From assembly GCF_000262545.1 (NCBI RefSeq), contig NZ_JH660660.1, forward strand, positions 396,975 through 460,974: DNA of 64,000 bases. The letters are read 5' to 3'. The stretch comes from Prevotella bivia DSM 20514. GTDB lineage: Bacteria; Bacteroidota; Bacteroidia; Bacteroidales; Bacteroidaceae. Every line of letters begins with the position of its first letter. Positions within the stretch are counted from its first letter, which is position 1. Positions 8,704 through 18,827 of the stretch are shown here, in pieces. Under the pieces are notes generated by a model, which was given only the letters and a program-made list of their open reading frames with translations, was not told where the DNA came from and searched no databases. A program made the translations under genes and the position numbers.

Positions 8704-10821
8704 ATGAAAAATTACGATTTTGAAAAACGTCGATTAGTATTAAGTGCGGTAGCTATTGGCATTGTACTTATTTACATTATACGCCTATTCGCACTTCAAA
8801 TAGCTAGCGACGACTATCGAAAAAGTGCTGATTCTAATGCCTTTCTTAAAAAAATAGAGTTTCCCTCACGCGGTCTTATCACCGATCGTAAAGGAAAGTT
8901 GCTCGTTTATAACCAGCCTGCCTATGATATTATGGTGGTCATGAACGAAGAAAAAGGGCATCTTGACACACTAGATTTTTGTAAAGCCCTGAATATTACC
9001 AAGGAGTTTTTTATTCAGCGTATGAAGGACATTAAAGACCGCAATAAAAACCCTGGCTATTCGCGTTTTTCGCAACAACTTTTCCTCGGACAAGTAAAAG
9101 ACAAAGAGTTTAGTGCCTTTCACGAACGGCTCTATCGATTTCCAGGTTTTTATATCCAGCGTCGTAGTATTCGTGCCTACCAACGCCCCATAGGTGCGCA
9201 TATATTAGGTGATGTTGCAGAAGTAAATCAAGCCGATGTTGAGAAAGATGAGTATTATCAACCTGGCGATTACATCGGTAAAATGGGGGTGGAACGTGAA
9301 TACGAAAAAGAATTGCGCGGACGCAAAGGAGTACAAATTCTTCTTCGTGATGCCCATGGACAAATACAAGGGCGCTATCAAGATGGGAAATTTGATCAAA
9401 AGCCTATACCCGGAAGTGATATTCAGCTAGGGCTTGATGCCGACCTTCAACTATTGGGTGAACGCTTAATGGAAGGAAAATTAGGTGCTATTGTTGCTAT
9501 CGAACCTAAAACAGGTCAGATCCTTGCTATGGTATCATCTCCAACATTTGATCCGAGAGAGATGATTGGCAAACTACGTGGTAAGACACAACATACGCTT
9601 ATGCTTGATCCTGCTAAGCCACTACTTAATCGTGCCATTATGGGACAGTACCCCCCTGGATCAACATTCAAAACGAGTCAAGCAGTAACCTATTACACAG
9701 AAGGAATTATCTCTGACTCTACCCGTTATGCTTGCCACCATGGCTTCTATTTCAAAGGACTACACCTTGGTTGCCATGCACACGCATCTCCCCTATCTCT
9801 AGTTCCAGCACTCGGAACCTCTTGCAACGCTTACTTCTGTTGGGGGCTATACCACATGCTTTCCAACCGTAAACGTTACAAAAATCTCGATGATGCTATG
9901 ACTGTTTGGCGCAACTATATGGTATCAATGGGGTTTGGTTATAAGCTTGGCATAGACCTTCCTGGTGAGAAGCGCGGCATGATCCCAAATGCTCAATTTT
10001 ACGATCATGCGTTTAAAGTATGGAACCCTCTAACGGTGATATCTATTTCCATTGGGCAGGGTGAAGTGAATTTAACACCACTTCAGATTGCTAATCTTGG
10101 GGCTACTATCGCTAACCGTGGTTATTACATAACACCGCATGTTGTACGAAAGATACAAGGACGTCGTCTTGACAAGAAATATACAGAGCGCCACCGCACT
10201 ATGGGTAGTGTAAAATCCTATGAACGTGTTGTCCTTGGAATGCAGGCTTCTGTTAATAATGGAACTTGTGCTGGCGCTCCACATCCTGGCTATACATTAG
10301 CGGGAAAGACTGGTACCGCCCAAAACCGTGGTAAAGACCACTCTGTGTTTATGGGCTTTGCACCAGTGGAAAATCCTAAGATAGCTATTGCCGTATATGT
10401 AGAGAATGGTGGTTTCGGTGCTGTTTATGGTGTGCCTATCGGTGCATTGATGATAGAACAATACATCAATGGTAAGCTAACACCTGGCGATATGGCTAAA
10501 GCCGACCAAATACAAAAACGACATATAGCCTACTCGTTCAAGCGTCCACTCACAAAGTCTGACTCGCTACGCCTTGACTCTATCAAACGCGTTACCCAAA
10601 TAAAAGACTCACTAAAGCAGGTAAAAGAAAAGCAGATGATAGAAGAAATTAAAAAAGCCAAGGAAGAGAAAGCAAAACTTGATGCCGAAAAGCAAGAAAA
10701 GAAGAAGCCACAAATGCCCAATGATCCTATTATCCGTCCAGAAACAGACGAAAGTGTGATAAAGGAAAAAGGCGATGACCACAAGAAGGACAAAAAGCCT
10801 ACTGATGAAGAAAAAAAATAA
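8704..10821 (+). CDS. mrdA: Penicillin-binding protein 2 (transpeptidase)
   Basis: 705 residues: one N-terminal membrane segment (about 12-30), a pedestal region, then a transpeptidase domain. The active-site serine is S320 in GSTFK, the second motif is SCN at 373-375, and KTG starts at 535. It cross-links peptidoglycan during elongation together with the RodA polymerase encoded next. After about residue 620 comes a highly charged Lys/Glu-rich tail of roughly 85 residues (KEKQMIEEIKKAKEEKAKLD), longer than in E. coli PBP2 and probably coiled coil or disordered. Confidence 0.96.
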   Translation: MKNYDFEKRRLVLSAVAIGIVLIYIIRLFALQIASDDYRKSADSNAFLKKIEFPSRGLITDRKGKLLVYNQPAYDIMVVMNEEKGHLDTLDFCKALNITKEFFIQRMKDIKDRNKNPGYSRFSQQLFLGQVKDKEFSAFHERLYRFPGFYIQRRSIRAYQRPIGAHILGDVAEVNQADVEKDEYYQPGDYIGKMGVEREYEKELRGRKGVQILLRDAHGQIQGRYQDGKFDQKPIPGSDIQLGLDADLQLLGERLMEGKLGAIVAIEPKTGQILAMVSSPTFDPREMIGKLRGKTQHTLMLDPAKPLLNRAIMGQYPPGSTFKTSQAVTYYTEGIISDSTRYACHHGFYFKGLHLGCHAHASPLSLVPALGTSCNAYFCWGLYHMLSNRKRYKNLDDAMTVWRNYMVSMGFGYKLGIDLPGEKRGMIPNAQFYDHAFKVWNPLTVISISIGQGEVNLTPLQIANLGATIANRGYYITPHVVRKIQGRRLDKKYTERHRTMGSVKSYERVVLGMQASVNNGTCAGAPHPGYTLAGKTGTAQNRGKDHSVFMGFAPVENPKIAIAVYVENGGFGAVYGVPIGALMIEQYINGKLTPGDMAKADQIQKRHIAYSFKRPLTKSDSLRLDSIKRVTQIKDSLKQVKEKQMIEEIKKAKEEKAKLDAEKQEKKKPQMPNDPIIRPETDESVIKEKGDDHKKDKKPTDEEKK

Positions 10822-10835
10822 AAAAATAACAAACC

Positions 10836-12311
10836 GTGCCAAATAATTATTCAGCCGACAGACAACCTGGAGTACTTCGCTCCCTTGATTGGTGGACAAT
10901 ATGCATCTATATTGCCCTACTCATCTTTGGATGGGTGAGTGTGTGTGGTGCTAGCTATACCTATGGAGATACCGAAATATTCTCGCTATCATCACGTTCA
11001 GGTATGCAGATTATTTGGATTGGCACGTCCGTCTGCCTTGGATTTGTTATCTTAATGATGGACGACCGTTTCTTTGACACCTTCGCCTACATTGTTTATG
11101 GGCTATTGGTATTACTACTCTTTGCCACTATCTTCAACCCGCATAGCATTAAGGGATCAAGGTCTTGGCTTGTTTTAGGACCCTTACGCCTGCAACCAGC
11201 CGAGTTTGCTAAGTTTGCCACAGCCCTAGCCATTGCCAAATTTATGTCAGTCTATGGCTTCACAATGAAAAATCGCAAGCATTTTATGATTGCTTGTGGT
11301 ATCATCTTCTTACCTATGCTCTGCATCGTGGGACAACGTGAAACAGGATCAGCCCTAGTTTACCTCTCTTTCTTCTTTATGTTCTATCGTGAAGGTATGC
11401 CTGGTTCGTTCCTTTTTACTGGAGTAGCCATGATTATTTACTTTGTTGTGGGTATAAAATATGAGAATGTGATGTTATGGGATACCCCAACCTCTGTGGG
11501 AAAATTCATTGTTTTATTCCTTGTTCAGCTATTCTCTACTTCCATGATATGGGTATATTTAGGCGATACGAAAAAAACAAAACGTCTACTAGCTTATGTC
11601 TTTGGCATTACTTTAATAGCTGTTTTATTCTCTGAATTTGTAATACCGTTTGATATTGTTTGGGTGCAACTCATCCTTTCGGCTGGTGTTATAGGATATT
11701 TTATCTATAATGGGCTCAACTCGCGCTTTCCTCATTTCTTTTATATTTCTCTCTTTGCGCTAGGATCAATAGCCTTCTTCTATTCTGCCGACTATGTACT
11801 CAATGATGTGATGCAACCTCACCAACGTGTGCGTATCAATGTACTTCTAGGCTTAGATGAAGATTTGGCTGGTGCAGGCTACAATGTGCATCAAAGTGAA
11901 ATAGCCATAGGATCAGGAGGATTACGAGGTAAAGGTTTCTTAAATGGCACACAAACAAAGCTAAAATTTGTACCAGAACAAGACACCGATTTCATATTCT
12001 GTACTGTAGGCGAAGAAGAAGGATTCTTAGGATCTGCCTCTGTGTTGGTACTCTTCTGCTGCCTTATCCTTCGCTTGATGTATATCTCCGAACGACAACC
12101 GTTCAAGTTTGGACGCGTATATGGCTATTGTGTAGCTGGAATTTTCTTCTTCCACCTCTTTATTAATGTGGGAATGGTACTCGGACTAACCCCTGTCATA
12201 GGTATCCCACTTCCCTTCTTTAGCTATGGTGGTTCCTCTCTATGGGGCTTCACCTTACTCCTCTTTATCTTCCTTAGAATTGATGCTGGAAGAAATTTGA
12301 TTAGGCAGTAA
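10836..12311 (+). CDS. rodA: Rod shape-determining SEDS protein RodA
   Basis: 491 residues, about ten or more membrane segments. SEDS-family motifs are PAEFAKFATALAIAKF near residue 110, QRETGSALVYL near 170, and GLTPVIGIPLPFFSYGGSS near the C-terminus. SEDS proteins polymerise lipid II into glycan strands, paired with PBP2. The start codon is GTG at 10836, 14 bp after mrdA. The protein is longer than enterobacterial RodA (about 370), with extra hydrophobic sequence in the middle, as is common in Bacteroidota. Last gene of the operon. Confidence 0.95.
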   Translation: MPNNYSADRQPGVLRSLDWWTICIYIALLIFGWVSVCGASYTYGDTEIFSLSSRSGMQIIWIGTSVCLGFVILMMDDRFFDTFAYIVYGLLVLLLFATIFNPHSIKGSRSWLVLGPLRLQPAEFAKFATALAIAKFMSVYGFTMKNRKHFMIACGIIFLPMLCIVGQRETGSALVYLSFFFMFYREGMPGSFLFTGVAMIIYFVVGIKYENVMLWDTPTSVGKFIVLFLVQLFSTSMIWVYLGDTKKTKRLLAYVFGITLIAVLFSEFVIPFDIVWVQLILSAGVIGYFIYNGLNSRFPHFFYISLFALGSIAFFYSADYVLNDVMQPHQRVRINVLLGLDEDLAGAGYNVHQSEIAIGSGGLRGKGFLNGTQTKLKFVPEQDTDFIFCTVGEEEGFLGSASVLVLFCCLILRLMYISERQPFKFGRVYGYCVAGIFFFHLFINVGMVLGLTPVIGIPLPFFSYGGSSLWGFTLLLFIFLRIDAGRNLIRQ

Positions 12312-12377
12312 GCAACAAAATGTAAGCATATCAAGACTATCAAATATCCCTACTTTTACTATTGTTCTTATGAAACC

Positions 12378-12406
12378 AAAAAAATCAGGGACTAAGTCCA
12401 TCCCTG
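12378..12406 (-). terminator. Intrinsic terminator of hppA
   Basis: On the minus strand CAGGGA pairs with TCCCTG (12386-12406) and is followed by a run of seven T (12378-12384). It lies 63 bp past the hppA stop and also separates hppA from the convergent rodA. Confidence 0.7.
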
Positions 12407-12468
12407 GAATTAGCCCCCTACGTTTAATCTATGAATAATAACCTAAAATAAACAAAAACTCTTCTCTA

Positions 12469-14664
12469 TTATGCGAAAGCTATTGTTAGTCCTGCCATCA
12501 CAATCGAAACCATAGACATCAACTTAATTAAGATGTTCAATGAAGGACCAGATGTATCTTTAAAAGGATCACCAACGGTATCACCCACAACTGTAGCCTT
12601 ATGGCATTCAGAGCCTTTACCACCAAAGTTACCCTCTTCAACATATTTCTTAGCATTATCCCAAGCACCACCAGCATTAGCCATAAAGACTGCAAGCGTG
12701 AAACCTGCCGATAAGCCTCCTACTAACAAGCCCATAACACCTGCTACACCAAGCACGCAACCTACTAGGATTGGAATGATAATAGCCAACAATGAAGGGA
12801 AAATCATTTCTTGCTGAGCCGACAAAGTAGATATTTCTACACAGCGACCATAATCAGGTGTGCCTGTACCCTCAAGGATACCCTTGATTTCGCGGAACTG
12901 ACGACGAACCTCAGCAACCATCTTACCAGCAGCACGACCTACAGCTCCCATTGTCAAACCACAGAACAAGAATGCAGCCATAGCACCTACGAACGCACCT
13001 ACTAGCACCTTAGGGTTCATCAAGTTTACCTGGAAGTAGTTCATAAAGTCAGGAATTGTAGCCTGAGTAGCATCAATTGTTTTACCAGTTAAGTCTGTCA
13101 TAGTATCACCTACACGATGCATAGCAATTTTGATTTCTTCTATATAAGAAGCCAATAGTGCTAAAGCTGTTAGTGCAGCAGAACCAATAGCGAAGCCTTT
13201 ACCTGTTGCAGCAGTAGTGTTGCCTAGAGCATCAAGCGCATCTGTACGTTGACGTACCCCTTCACCTAGTTCGCTCATTTCGGCATTACCACCTGCATTA
13301 TCGGCAATAGGACCATAAGCATCAGTAGCTAGGGTGATCCCCAATGTAGAAAGCATACCTACTGCAGCAATACCAATACCATAAAGACCTATCTGAATAC
13401 TTTGTGCGCTCATTGACATATCAAAACCGTTAGCACAGAGGAAGCTCATCATTATAGCTACAGAAATAGTGATAACAGGAATACATGTTGAGATCATACC
13501 CGTACCAATACCTTTTATAATAACAGTAGCAGCACCAGTGCTTGAGGCTTCTGAAATATCTTGAGTTGGCTTATAACTTTGTGATGTATAGTACTCTGTA
13601 GCCTGTCCGATAATGACACCAGCAGCCAAACCACTTAGTACAGAGAAACTGATACCCAACCAATTGTCTATTTGCAACCAATAAAGTACTCCGAATGATG
13701 CAAACGCTATCAACACTGCAGCAGTATTAGTACCTAAACCCAACGAACGAAGTAAGTCCTTCATAGAAGCTCCTTCCTTTGTACGTACAAGGAATATACC
13801 TAGCAAACTCAAAAATACACCAATAGCAGCAATCAACATAGGAGCTATAACTGCCTTCATCTGCATTTCACCAGAACTCAAGAAAGCTGTAGCCCCAAGA
13901 GCTGCTGTTGAAAGGATAGATCCACAATAACTTTCGTATAGATCGGCACCCATACCAGCCACATCGCCTACATTATCGCCTACGTTATCTGCAATAGTAG
14001 CAGGATTACGTGGGTCGTCCTCTGGAATATTAGCCTCAACCTTACCTACTAGATCGGCACCCACATCGGCTGCCTTTGTATAGATACCACCACCCACACG
14101 TGCAAACAAAGCTTGTGTAGACGCACCCATACCGAAAGTTAACATAGTGGTGGTAATAGTAATCAAAGCAGTATTATCACCATGATAAAAATAAGTAAGA
14201 ACAATAAACCAAAGAGCAATATCTAGCAAGCCGAGACCTACCACTACTAATCCCATAACTGCGCCAGAGCGGAAAGCTACTTTCAAACCACGATCCAAAC
14301 TCTGACGAGCAGCATTTGCAGTACGAGCACTAGCATAAGTGGCTGTCTTCATACCAAAGAAACCAGCTAAGCCCGAAAATAAACCACCAGTAAGAAATGC
14401 AAATGGAACCCAAGGGTTTTGAGCATTAAAACCATAAGCCATAATAGCAAAAACGATTGCTAAGATAACGAAAACGATACCCACCACTTTGTATTGTTGC
14501 TTCAGATAAGCCATCGCACCCTTGCGAACATATAGAGCGATTTCGGCCATACGTGGGGTACCCTCTTCTTCTGTCATCATATTGCGGAAGAAGAACCATG
14601 CCATTACCAATGCACAAATGGAGGCAATTGGTATTAGCCAAAAAACAGAAGGTATATATTCCAT
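12469..14664 (-). CDS. hppA: Membrane-bound ion-pumping pyrophosphatase
   Basis: 731 residues with about sixteen membrane segments. It hydrolyses pyrophosphate and pumps H+ and/or Na+ across the inner membrane. Active-site motifs are [19 protein letters not shown] in the first half and [21 protein letters not shown] at the C-terminus. The sequence [10 protein letters not shown] carries alanine where K+-independent enzymes have lysine, so a K+-dependent type is expected; these include Na+ and Na+/H+ pumps. Monocistronic, with its own -7 box and terminator. Confidence 0.96.
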   Translation of the reverse strand: MEYIPSVFWLIPIASICALVMAWFFFRNMMTEEEGTPRMAEIALYVRKGAMAYLKQQYKVVGIVFVILAIVFAIMAYGFNAQNPWVPFAFLTGGLFSGLAGFFGMKTATYASARTANAARQSLDRGLKVAFRSGAVMGLVVVGLGLLDIALWFIVLTYFYHGDNTALITITTTMLTFGMGASTQALFARVGGGIYTKAADVGADLVGKVEANIPEDDPRNPATIADNVGDNVGDVAGMGADLYESYCGSILSTAALGATAFLSSGEMQMKAVIAPMLIAAIGVFLSLLGIFLVRTKEGASMKDLLRSLGLGTNTAAVLIAFASFGVLYWLQIDNWLGISFSVLSGLAAGVIIGQATEYYTSQSYKPTQDISEASSTGAATVIIKGIGTGMISTCIPVITISVAIMMSFLCANGFDMSMSAQSIQIGLYGIGIAAVGMLSTLGITLATDAYGPIADNAGGNAEMSELGEGVRQRTDALDALGNTTAATGKGFAIGSAALTALALLASYIEEIKIAMHRVGDTMTDLTGKTIDATQATIPDFMNYFQVNLMNPKVLVGAFVGAMAAFLFCGLTMGAVGRAAGKMVAEVRRQFREIKGILEGTGTPDYGRCVEISTLSAQQEMIFPSLLAIIIPILVGCVLGVAGVMGLLVGGLSAGFTLAVFMANAGGAWDNAKKYVEEGNFGGKGSECHKATVVGDTVGDPFKDTSGPSLNILIKLMSMVSIVMAGLTIAFA

Positions 14665-15094
14665 TCTTGTATTGTTTGTTAGTTAACAGTAATTGTTTAG
14701 ATTTCTGGACGCAAATATACTAGAAATCTGTATTTTTAAAAAACATTTTAGAATATTTTTATCACTGCGTTAATATCGTTTAACTAAAAAGGCACCTTTT
14801 CGTCTCTAATATTACACCGTGTGCGAAAACAATCTTTTTATAGTAACATTAAGTTAGACTAAATGAGTAATAACTCATTATAACTTTACAAAATGTAAGA
14901 TATATAGCTAATTCTACAACATATAACTTCGCATAAATTACCTATATTCAATTCATAGTATTTTCACAAGCTCATATTGATAACATATTGTTAATATAAT
15001 CATGTTTTGCAAGTGAAAGCTATATTCTTTTGTAAAAACAAAAAGAGAAATAACAACTTGTTATATATAAAGAAACATACTCTCAAGGAAGAAT
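14665..15094. other. Upstream region of hppA, 430 bp
   Basis: Apart from the hppA promoter at 14712-14719 I see no gene or strong structure. The stretch is very AT-rich. It also contains the downstream region of murQ, for which no clear terminator is visible. Confidence 0.4.
14712..14719 (-). promoter_or_regulatory. -7 element of hppA
   Basis: The minus strand reads TATATTTG, a TAnnTTTG match about 48 bp upstream of the hppA ATG. No TTTG at -33. Confidence 0.5.
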
Positions 15095-15904
15095 TTACTT
15101 TTGATAGTTTTCGTAAGCCTCTTCTACTGAGCCATAGAGCAATAATAATTTCTTTGCAGTACCATATTCTATTCCGAGCAGTTCTTGAAGCATATGGGTA
15201 CCACGATCAACAAGTTTCATATTGGTAAGCTGCATATTCACCATTTTATTACCCTTTACACGCCCCAATCGGATCATTGTTGCTGTAGAAATCATATTGA
15301 GGATCATCTTCTGTCCTGTACCCGATTTTAGGCGCGAGCTACCTGTAACATACTCTGGTCCTACAATCATCTCAATAGCTATGTCGCTAACCTTACTCAT
15401 TGGCGAGTCTGGATTGCTAGTAATACAAGCAGTAAGAATACCATGTGCTTGTGCCTCACGTAAAGCACTAATAACATAAGGTGTAGTTCCCGAGGCTGCA
15501 ATGCCAATGACAACATCCTTTCCTGTGACATTATGATCGGTCAGCTCGTCCCATCCCTTACCTTCTTTATCTTCTGCGCTCTCCACAGCATTACGCAATG
15601 CGGTGTCGCCTCCTGCTATCAAGCCATAGAAAAGCGTTTTAGGAACACCAAAAGTAGGTGGTATTTCTGACGCATCAAGCACACCTAAGCGCCCACTAGT
15701 ACCTGCTCCTATGTAGAAAACACGACCTCCTTTGCGCATACGTAGCACGATTTCGTCCACCAACTTAGCGATTTGTGGAATACATTTTTGCACAGCTACA
15801 ACCACTTTCTTATCTTCTGCGTTCATCTCTGTCAGAATATCGGTTACCGACTTCTGCTCTAAATCGTTGTAGAGGGATGATTGCTCTGTTATTTTTTCAA
15901 ACAT
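15095..15904 (-). CDS. murQ: N-acetylmuramic acid 6-phosphate etherase
   Basis: 269 residues, slightly shorter than E. coli MurQ (298). It splits MurNAc-6-phosphate into GlcNAc-6-phosphate and D-lactate in cell-wall recycling. The SIS-domain motif is FYIGAGTSGRLGVLDASEIP, with the catalytic glutamate in DASEIPPTFG. Further blocks are GIAASGTTPYVISALREA and the sugar-binding TGSSRLKSGTGQKMILNMIS. It is the last of four minus-strand genes; the upstream unknown protein ends 37 bp before it. The link with an ABC exporter is unusual. Confidence 0.95.
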   Translation of the reverse strand: MFEKITEQSSLYNDLEQKSVTDILTEMNAEDKKVVVAVQKCIPQIAKLVDEIVLRMRKGGRVFYIGAGTSGRLGVLDASEIPPTFGVPKTLFYGLIAGGDTALRNAVESAEDKEGKGWDELTDHNVTGKDVVIGIAASGTTPYVISALREAQAHGILTACITSNPDSPMSKVSDIAIEMIVGPEYVTGSSRLKSGTGQKMILNMISTATMIRLGRVKGNKMVNMQLTNMKLVDRGTHMLQELLGIEYGTAKKLLLLYGSVEEAYENYQK

Positions 15905-15941
15905 AATATAAGTTGAGGATTGAGGTAGTATTGGCAGGGTC

Positions 15942-16829
15942 TTACTTTAACCGTATAGCCTTACTAAGTCCCATTAATTCCACATTTAGCGTATCGCCTT
16001 TGGTTGGAGCGTAATAGATTTGTTCGTAGTCATTGGCACTTACGGAGACTTGTCCACCTCCTGTTAGGTAAAGTACACCTATGTGAGACTCTTCGGTTGC
16101 AAACGAAGTGGACATATACCCTGCATCGGGCTGAGAGTAATCTACTACCAAGAGATAAAGCGTTCCTACTGTAGAGTGGTTTAAAAAGCAGCTCTCGTCA
16201 TCCACGTTCACACGCAACGTGTCAAACGTACAATGGCTAAAAGTAACGCCAAAGCTATCGGTGTAAACGAGAGAGGCTACCTTCAGTCCTTTGATAGTAA
16301 GGTTAGTACACTCCGACCAACGCATATCTCTCTGTTTAATGTGCTTTAATAACGTTGCCGCACTCATCTTAAAGGTAAGAGGATAAGAATGTGTTTCATA
16401 GTCTCCAAGCTTTGTTTTTATAAGATTCTGATCATCATTATCGAGTTTTGGAGTTTTCTTTGTGGAGAGAACTAGATTATAATTATCGGCTGCTTTCTTA
16501 AAAGTATCGGTGTAATCGAAACTACTTACACAGTTCTTGGTTGTTAGCTTCAATACTTCTGCTGGGAAAATAATGTCTATTCCTTTTACAGCCTCGTCAA
16601 TAACGATAGTAGCTTCGCAAGTATAGCCTCCGTATTTTATGTCGTATTCACTAGTCGTTGGATTAATGTCCATGCGCAAACTACTGCTGGCAGGCAAATG
16701 AACGAGTTTTTCTACGTCCACATTCAGCACTGTACCAATTGGCTTTGCATTATTAATCATTGGGAATATCACCCAAAAGGCATAAGAAAGGATTACACTA
16801 GCAATTACCCATTTTGTTGTCTTTTTCAT
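15942..16829 (-). CDS. Unknown membrane-anchored protein in ABC/murQ cluster
   Basis: 295 residues, family not recognised. An N-terminal hydrophobic segment (about residues 8-25) looks like a membrane anchor or uncleaved signal; the rest is probably periplasmic. The C-terminal half (about 170-280) has repeated short beta-like stretches (SECTNLTIKGLKVASLVYTD, FSHCTFDTLRVNV, HSTVGTLYLLVVD). These suggest a small right-handed beta-helix or pentapeptide-like solenoid. It lies 18 bp after the ABC permease gene, so it probably works with the transporter. Confidence 0.6.
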   Translation of the reverse strand: MKKTTKWVIASVILSYAFWVIFPMINNAKPIGTVLNVDVEKLVHLPASSSLRMDINPTTSEYDIKYGGYTCEATIVIDEAVKGIDIIFPAEVLKLTTKNCVSSFDYTDTFKKAADNYNLVLSTKKTPKLDNDDQNLIKTKLGDYETHSYPLTFKMSAATLLKHIKQRDMRWSECTNLTIKGLKVASLVYTDSFGVTFSHCTFDTLRVNVDDESCFLNHSTVGTLYLLVVDYSQPDAGYMSTSFATEESHIGVLYLTGGGQVSVSANDYEQIYYAPTKGDTLNVELMGLSKAIRLK

Positions 16830-16847
16830 CTTTTTTCCTCCTCTTGA

Positions 16848-17612
16848 TCAATAGTGATCGATTACTTCTAGTTCCTTTAAGCGGCGACAAGACAACCAAT
16901 AGTTGAGCAAGGTTTGCCCAATGAGCCACACCTTTGTTACCACAATGGCTACCTTTTCCTGACTATCAGTGCCGTCATACCATGGTGATGATACTGTTAC
17001 CATAAGCATAATAAAGACAATAGCCCCCACAAAGACTGTAACACCTGTAGCCAAAATGGGGTGTTTGGGGAAGAAATAACAACCCAAAACAAACCATGAC
17101 ACGAAGAAAGGATAGAAGTACCATGCCATTTGGGGGATGCCCGTCTCGCTGAACACATTCACATAGCGCACATAAGGATAGGCTGAAAATGCAAGCACGC
17201 GCAAGGTATCTGCCACATAAAAGCACACGGCAAACACTACGACAAAGCCTAATACATAGATGAGCCAGCGGCTTAACCACATCTCTAGCGTGCTAACAGG
17301 GGTGGTAAGCACATGAATTCTACCACCTTTCTGCTGTCCATCGGTAAACATCTGAGTAGCACTGATGCTACCACCCACTAAGCATATCAAGGCGGAAAAT
17401 AGGATAATATCGTTTTTTGCATAGTCAGTTGACACATAAGCTAACGAAACATCATCATAGTTGATAAATGCCACCCAAAACTCTATAACAAGCAAAATGC
17501 CAAAGAGAACACCTACCGCAAGGGCTAGTCTGCGCCAACGCTCATGCCACAATTTACGGAGATATGCCTTGAAGCGTAGGAAGCTAAAGAGGTCGTTTTG
17601 TATATTAATCAT
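16848..17612 (-). CDS. ABC transporter permease
   Basis: 254 residues with about six hydrophobic segments (starting around residues 30, 70, 115, 160, 185 and 225), the pattern of an ABC-2-like exporter permease. The conserved stretch GGRIHVLTTPVSTLEMWLSRWLIYV is typical of such permeases in Bacteroidota. Its start overlaps the end of the ATPase gene by 8 bp, so the two are translationally coupled. Substrate unknown; related YtrB-type exporters respond to cell-wall-active compounds. Confidence 0.8.
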   Translation of the reverse strand: MINIQNDLFSFLRFKAYLRKLWHERWRRLALAVGVLFGILLVIEFWVAFINYDDVSLAYVSTDYAKNDIILFSALICLVGGSISATQMFTDGQQKGGRIHVLTTPVSTLEMWLSRWLIYVLGFVVVFAVCFYVADTLRVLAFSAYPYVRYVNVFSETGIPQMAWYFYPFFVSWFVLGCYFFPKHPILATGVTVFVGAIVFIMLMVTVSSPWYDGTDSQEKVAIVVTKVWLIGQTLLNYWLSCRRLKELEVIDHY

Positions 17613-18351
17613 GATGTGCCTCCTTTCCTTTCACAGCCTTCTCAAAGAATACTTCTAAGTTAATATGATCGTCGGTGAGTTCGCCACTAAGGGCTTGTTG
17701 TTCATAGATTTGTGAAGCAGAACAGTTGCAAAGTAGTTCGTTTCTATCTATCAATAAGATATGATCTAGCACGGCTTCAATATCTTTCACTTGATGAGTA
17801 GATACGATGAAAGTGCGATCGGGTGCTATTCCTTTTCCCAGAAACTCACGAAATTGCCGCTTACCTACGATGTCTAATCCGTTGGTAGGTTCGTCCATTA
17901 GCAAAATTTTGGTATGTGTAGCCATAGCAAAACTCATAAAAATCTTTTTGCGTTGGCCTAGAGAAAGTCCGCCTAAACTTACATCTACCGTCATACCAAA
18001 GGAGGCTAAGTAAGCATCCATATCTTCACGCGAGAAGCGAGGATAAAATACGGCATTGTCGTCTATATATTGTAGGAGAGTTACCGAAGGGAGTTCAAAT
18101 TCGTCAGGCACAAGGAATATCTCTCGCATCACAGATGGTTTACGATCGCGTACCACCTTATTATCGAGCCATGCGCCACCCTTATCGGGTGTTAGCAAAC
18201 CTGCCATTATATATAATAAGGTACTCTTTCCCGCACCATTCGAACCCAAGAGCCCATAGATATGTCCCTCGTCAAAGTGTAGCGAGAAATCCTCAAAAAC
18301 CGCATCATGGTGACTGGGGTAACAGAAAGTTAAATTGTTTAGTTCGATCAT
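17605..18351 (-). CDS. ABC transporter ATP-binding protein (YtrB-like)
   Basis: 248 residues with all ATPase motifs: Walker A GSNGAGKST, signature LSLGQRKK, Walker B ILLMDEPTNGLD and switch histidine STHQ. It energises the permease encoded next. The subfamily resembles YtrB/BcrA-type exporters. No GntR regulator precedes it, although these operons often have one. It is first gene of the four-gene minus-strand unit ending with murQ. No perfect -7 box is seen upstream; CAGCTTTG near 18390-18400 on the minus strand is the closest match. Confidence 0.88.
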   Translation of the reverse strand: MIELNNLTFCYPSHHDAVFEDFSLHFDEGHIYGLLGSNGAGKSTLLYIMAGLLTPDKGGAWLDNKVVRDRKPSVMREIFLVPDEFELPSVTLLQYIDDNAVFYPRFSREDMDAYLASFGMTVDVSLGGLSLGQRKKIFMSFAMATHTKILLMDEPTNGLDIVGKRQFREFLGKGIAPDRTFIVSTHQVKDIEAVLDHILLIDRNELLCNCSASQIYEQQALSGELTDDHINLEVFFEKAVKGKEAHHD

Positions 18352-18611
18352 ACCAGTAGCTTTTATGAATGGTAATTATAATACGCAAAGCTGTCGAATG
18401 GCCTAAGCAGCACTACAGCTTGGGCGAATGCTACTTACCATAGGCAAAGATAATCATTATTTTTATAAAATGCTATTAATCAAACAATAATCATATAAAA
18501 AATAATTTTGGTTCTTCCGAAATGTGGAGTGAAGAACCATAAAAACTAAATTTGTCCCCAAAATACAACGATTTAGAGTGCAGCGGATTTCTTATACCGA
18601 ACTCAGGTTTA

Positions 18612-18758
18612 TATATGTAAAATATATTCACAAGACATCACCTTTTACGTTTGAAACGATGATGTTTTACTCCATAAAACATTATCGTTTACATAGCAAA
18701 ACATCATCTTTTACACTGCAATACATAATGTTTTGCGAGCGTAAAAGATGATGTTTTG
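18612..18758. repeat. Mosaic inverted-repeat block, copy 1
   Basis: An intergenic block made of shuffled 13-18 bp units related to ACATCATCTTTTAC in both orientations. CAAAACATCATCTTTTAC (18697-18714) is a perfect 18-bp inverted partner of 18741-18758. The first about 60 bp are nearly the same as 55151-55210. It lies between the ABC cluster and the porin gene. It may be a dispersed chromosomal repeat family. Confidence 0.75.
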
Positions 18759-18827
18759 TTTTTGTGTTAACTATTTTTACTAAGAAAATAAGTCTATCTT
18801 CTAGTAGAAACAGCCTATTTTATGTGC

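Noticed and set aside
12533..13005. Plus-strand open frames over hppA
   Set aside because: They overlap highly conserved pyrophosphatase sequence and have no recognisable product.
18612..18758. CRISPR array
   Set aside because: Units are only 13-18 bp, vary in sequence and orientation, and have no regular spacers; no cas genes are in the window.
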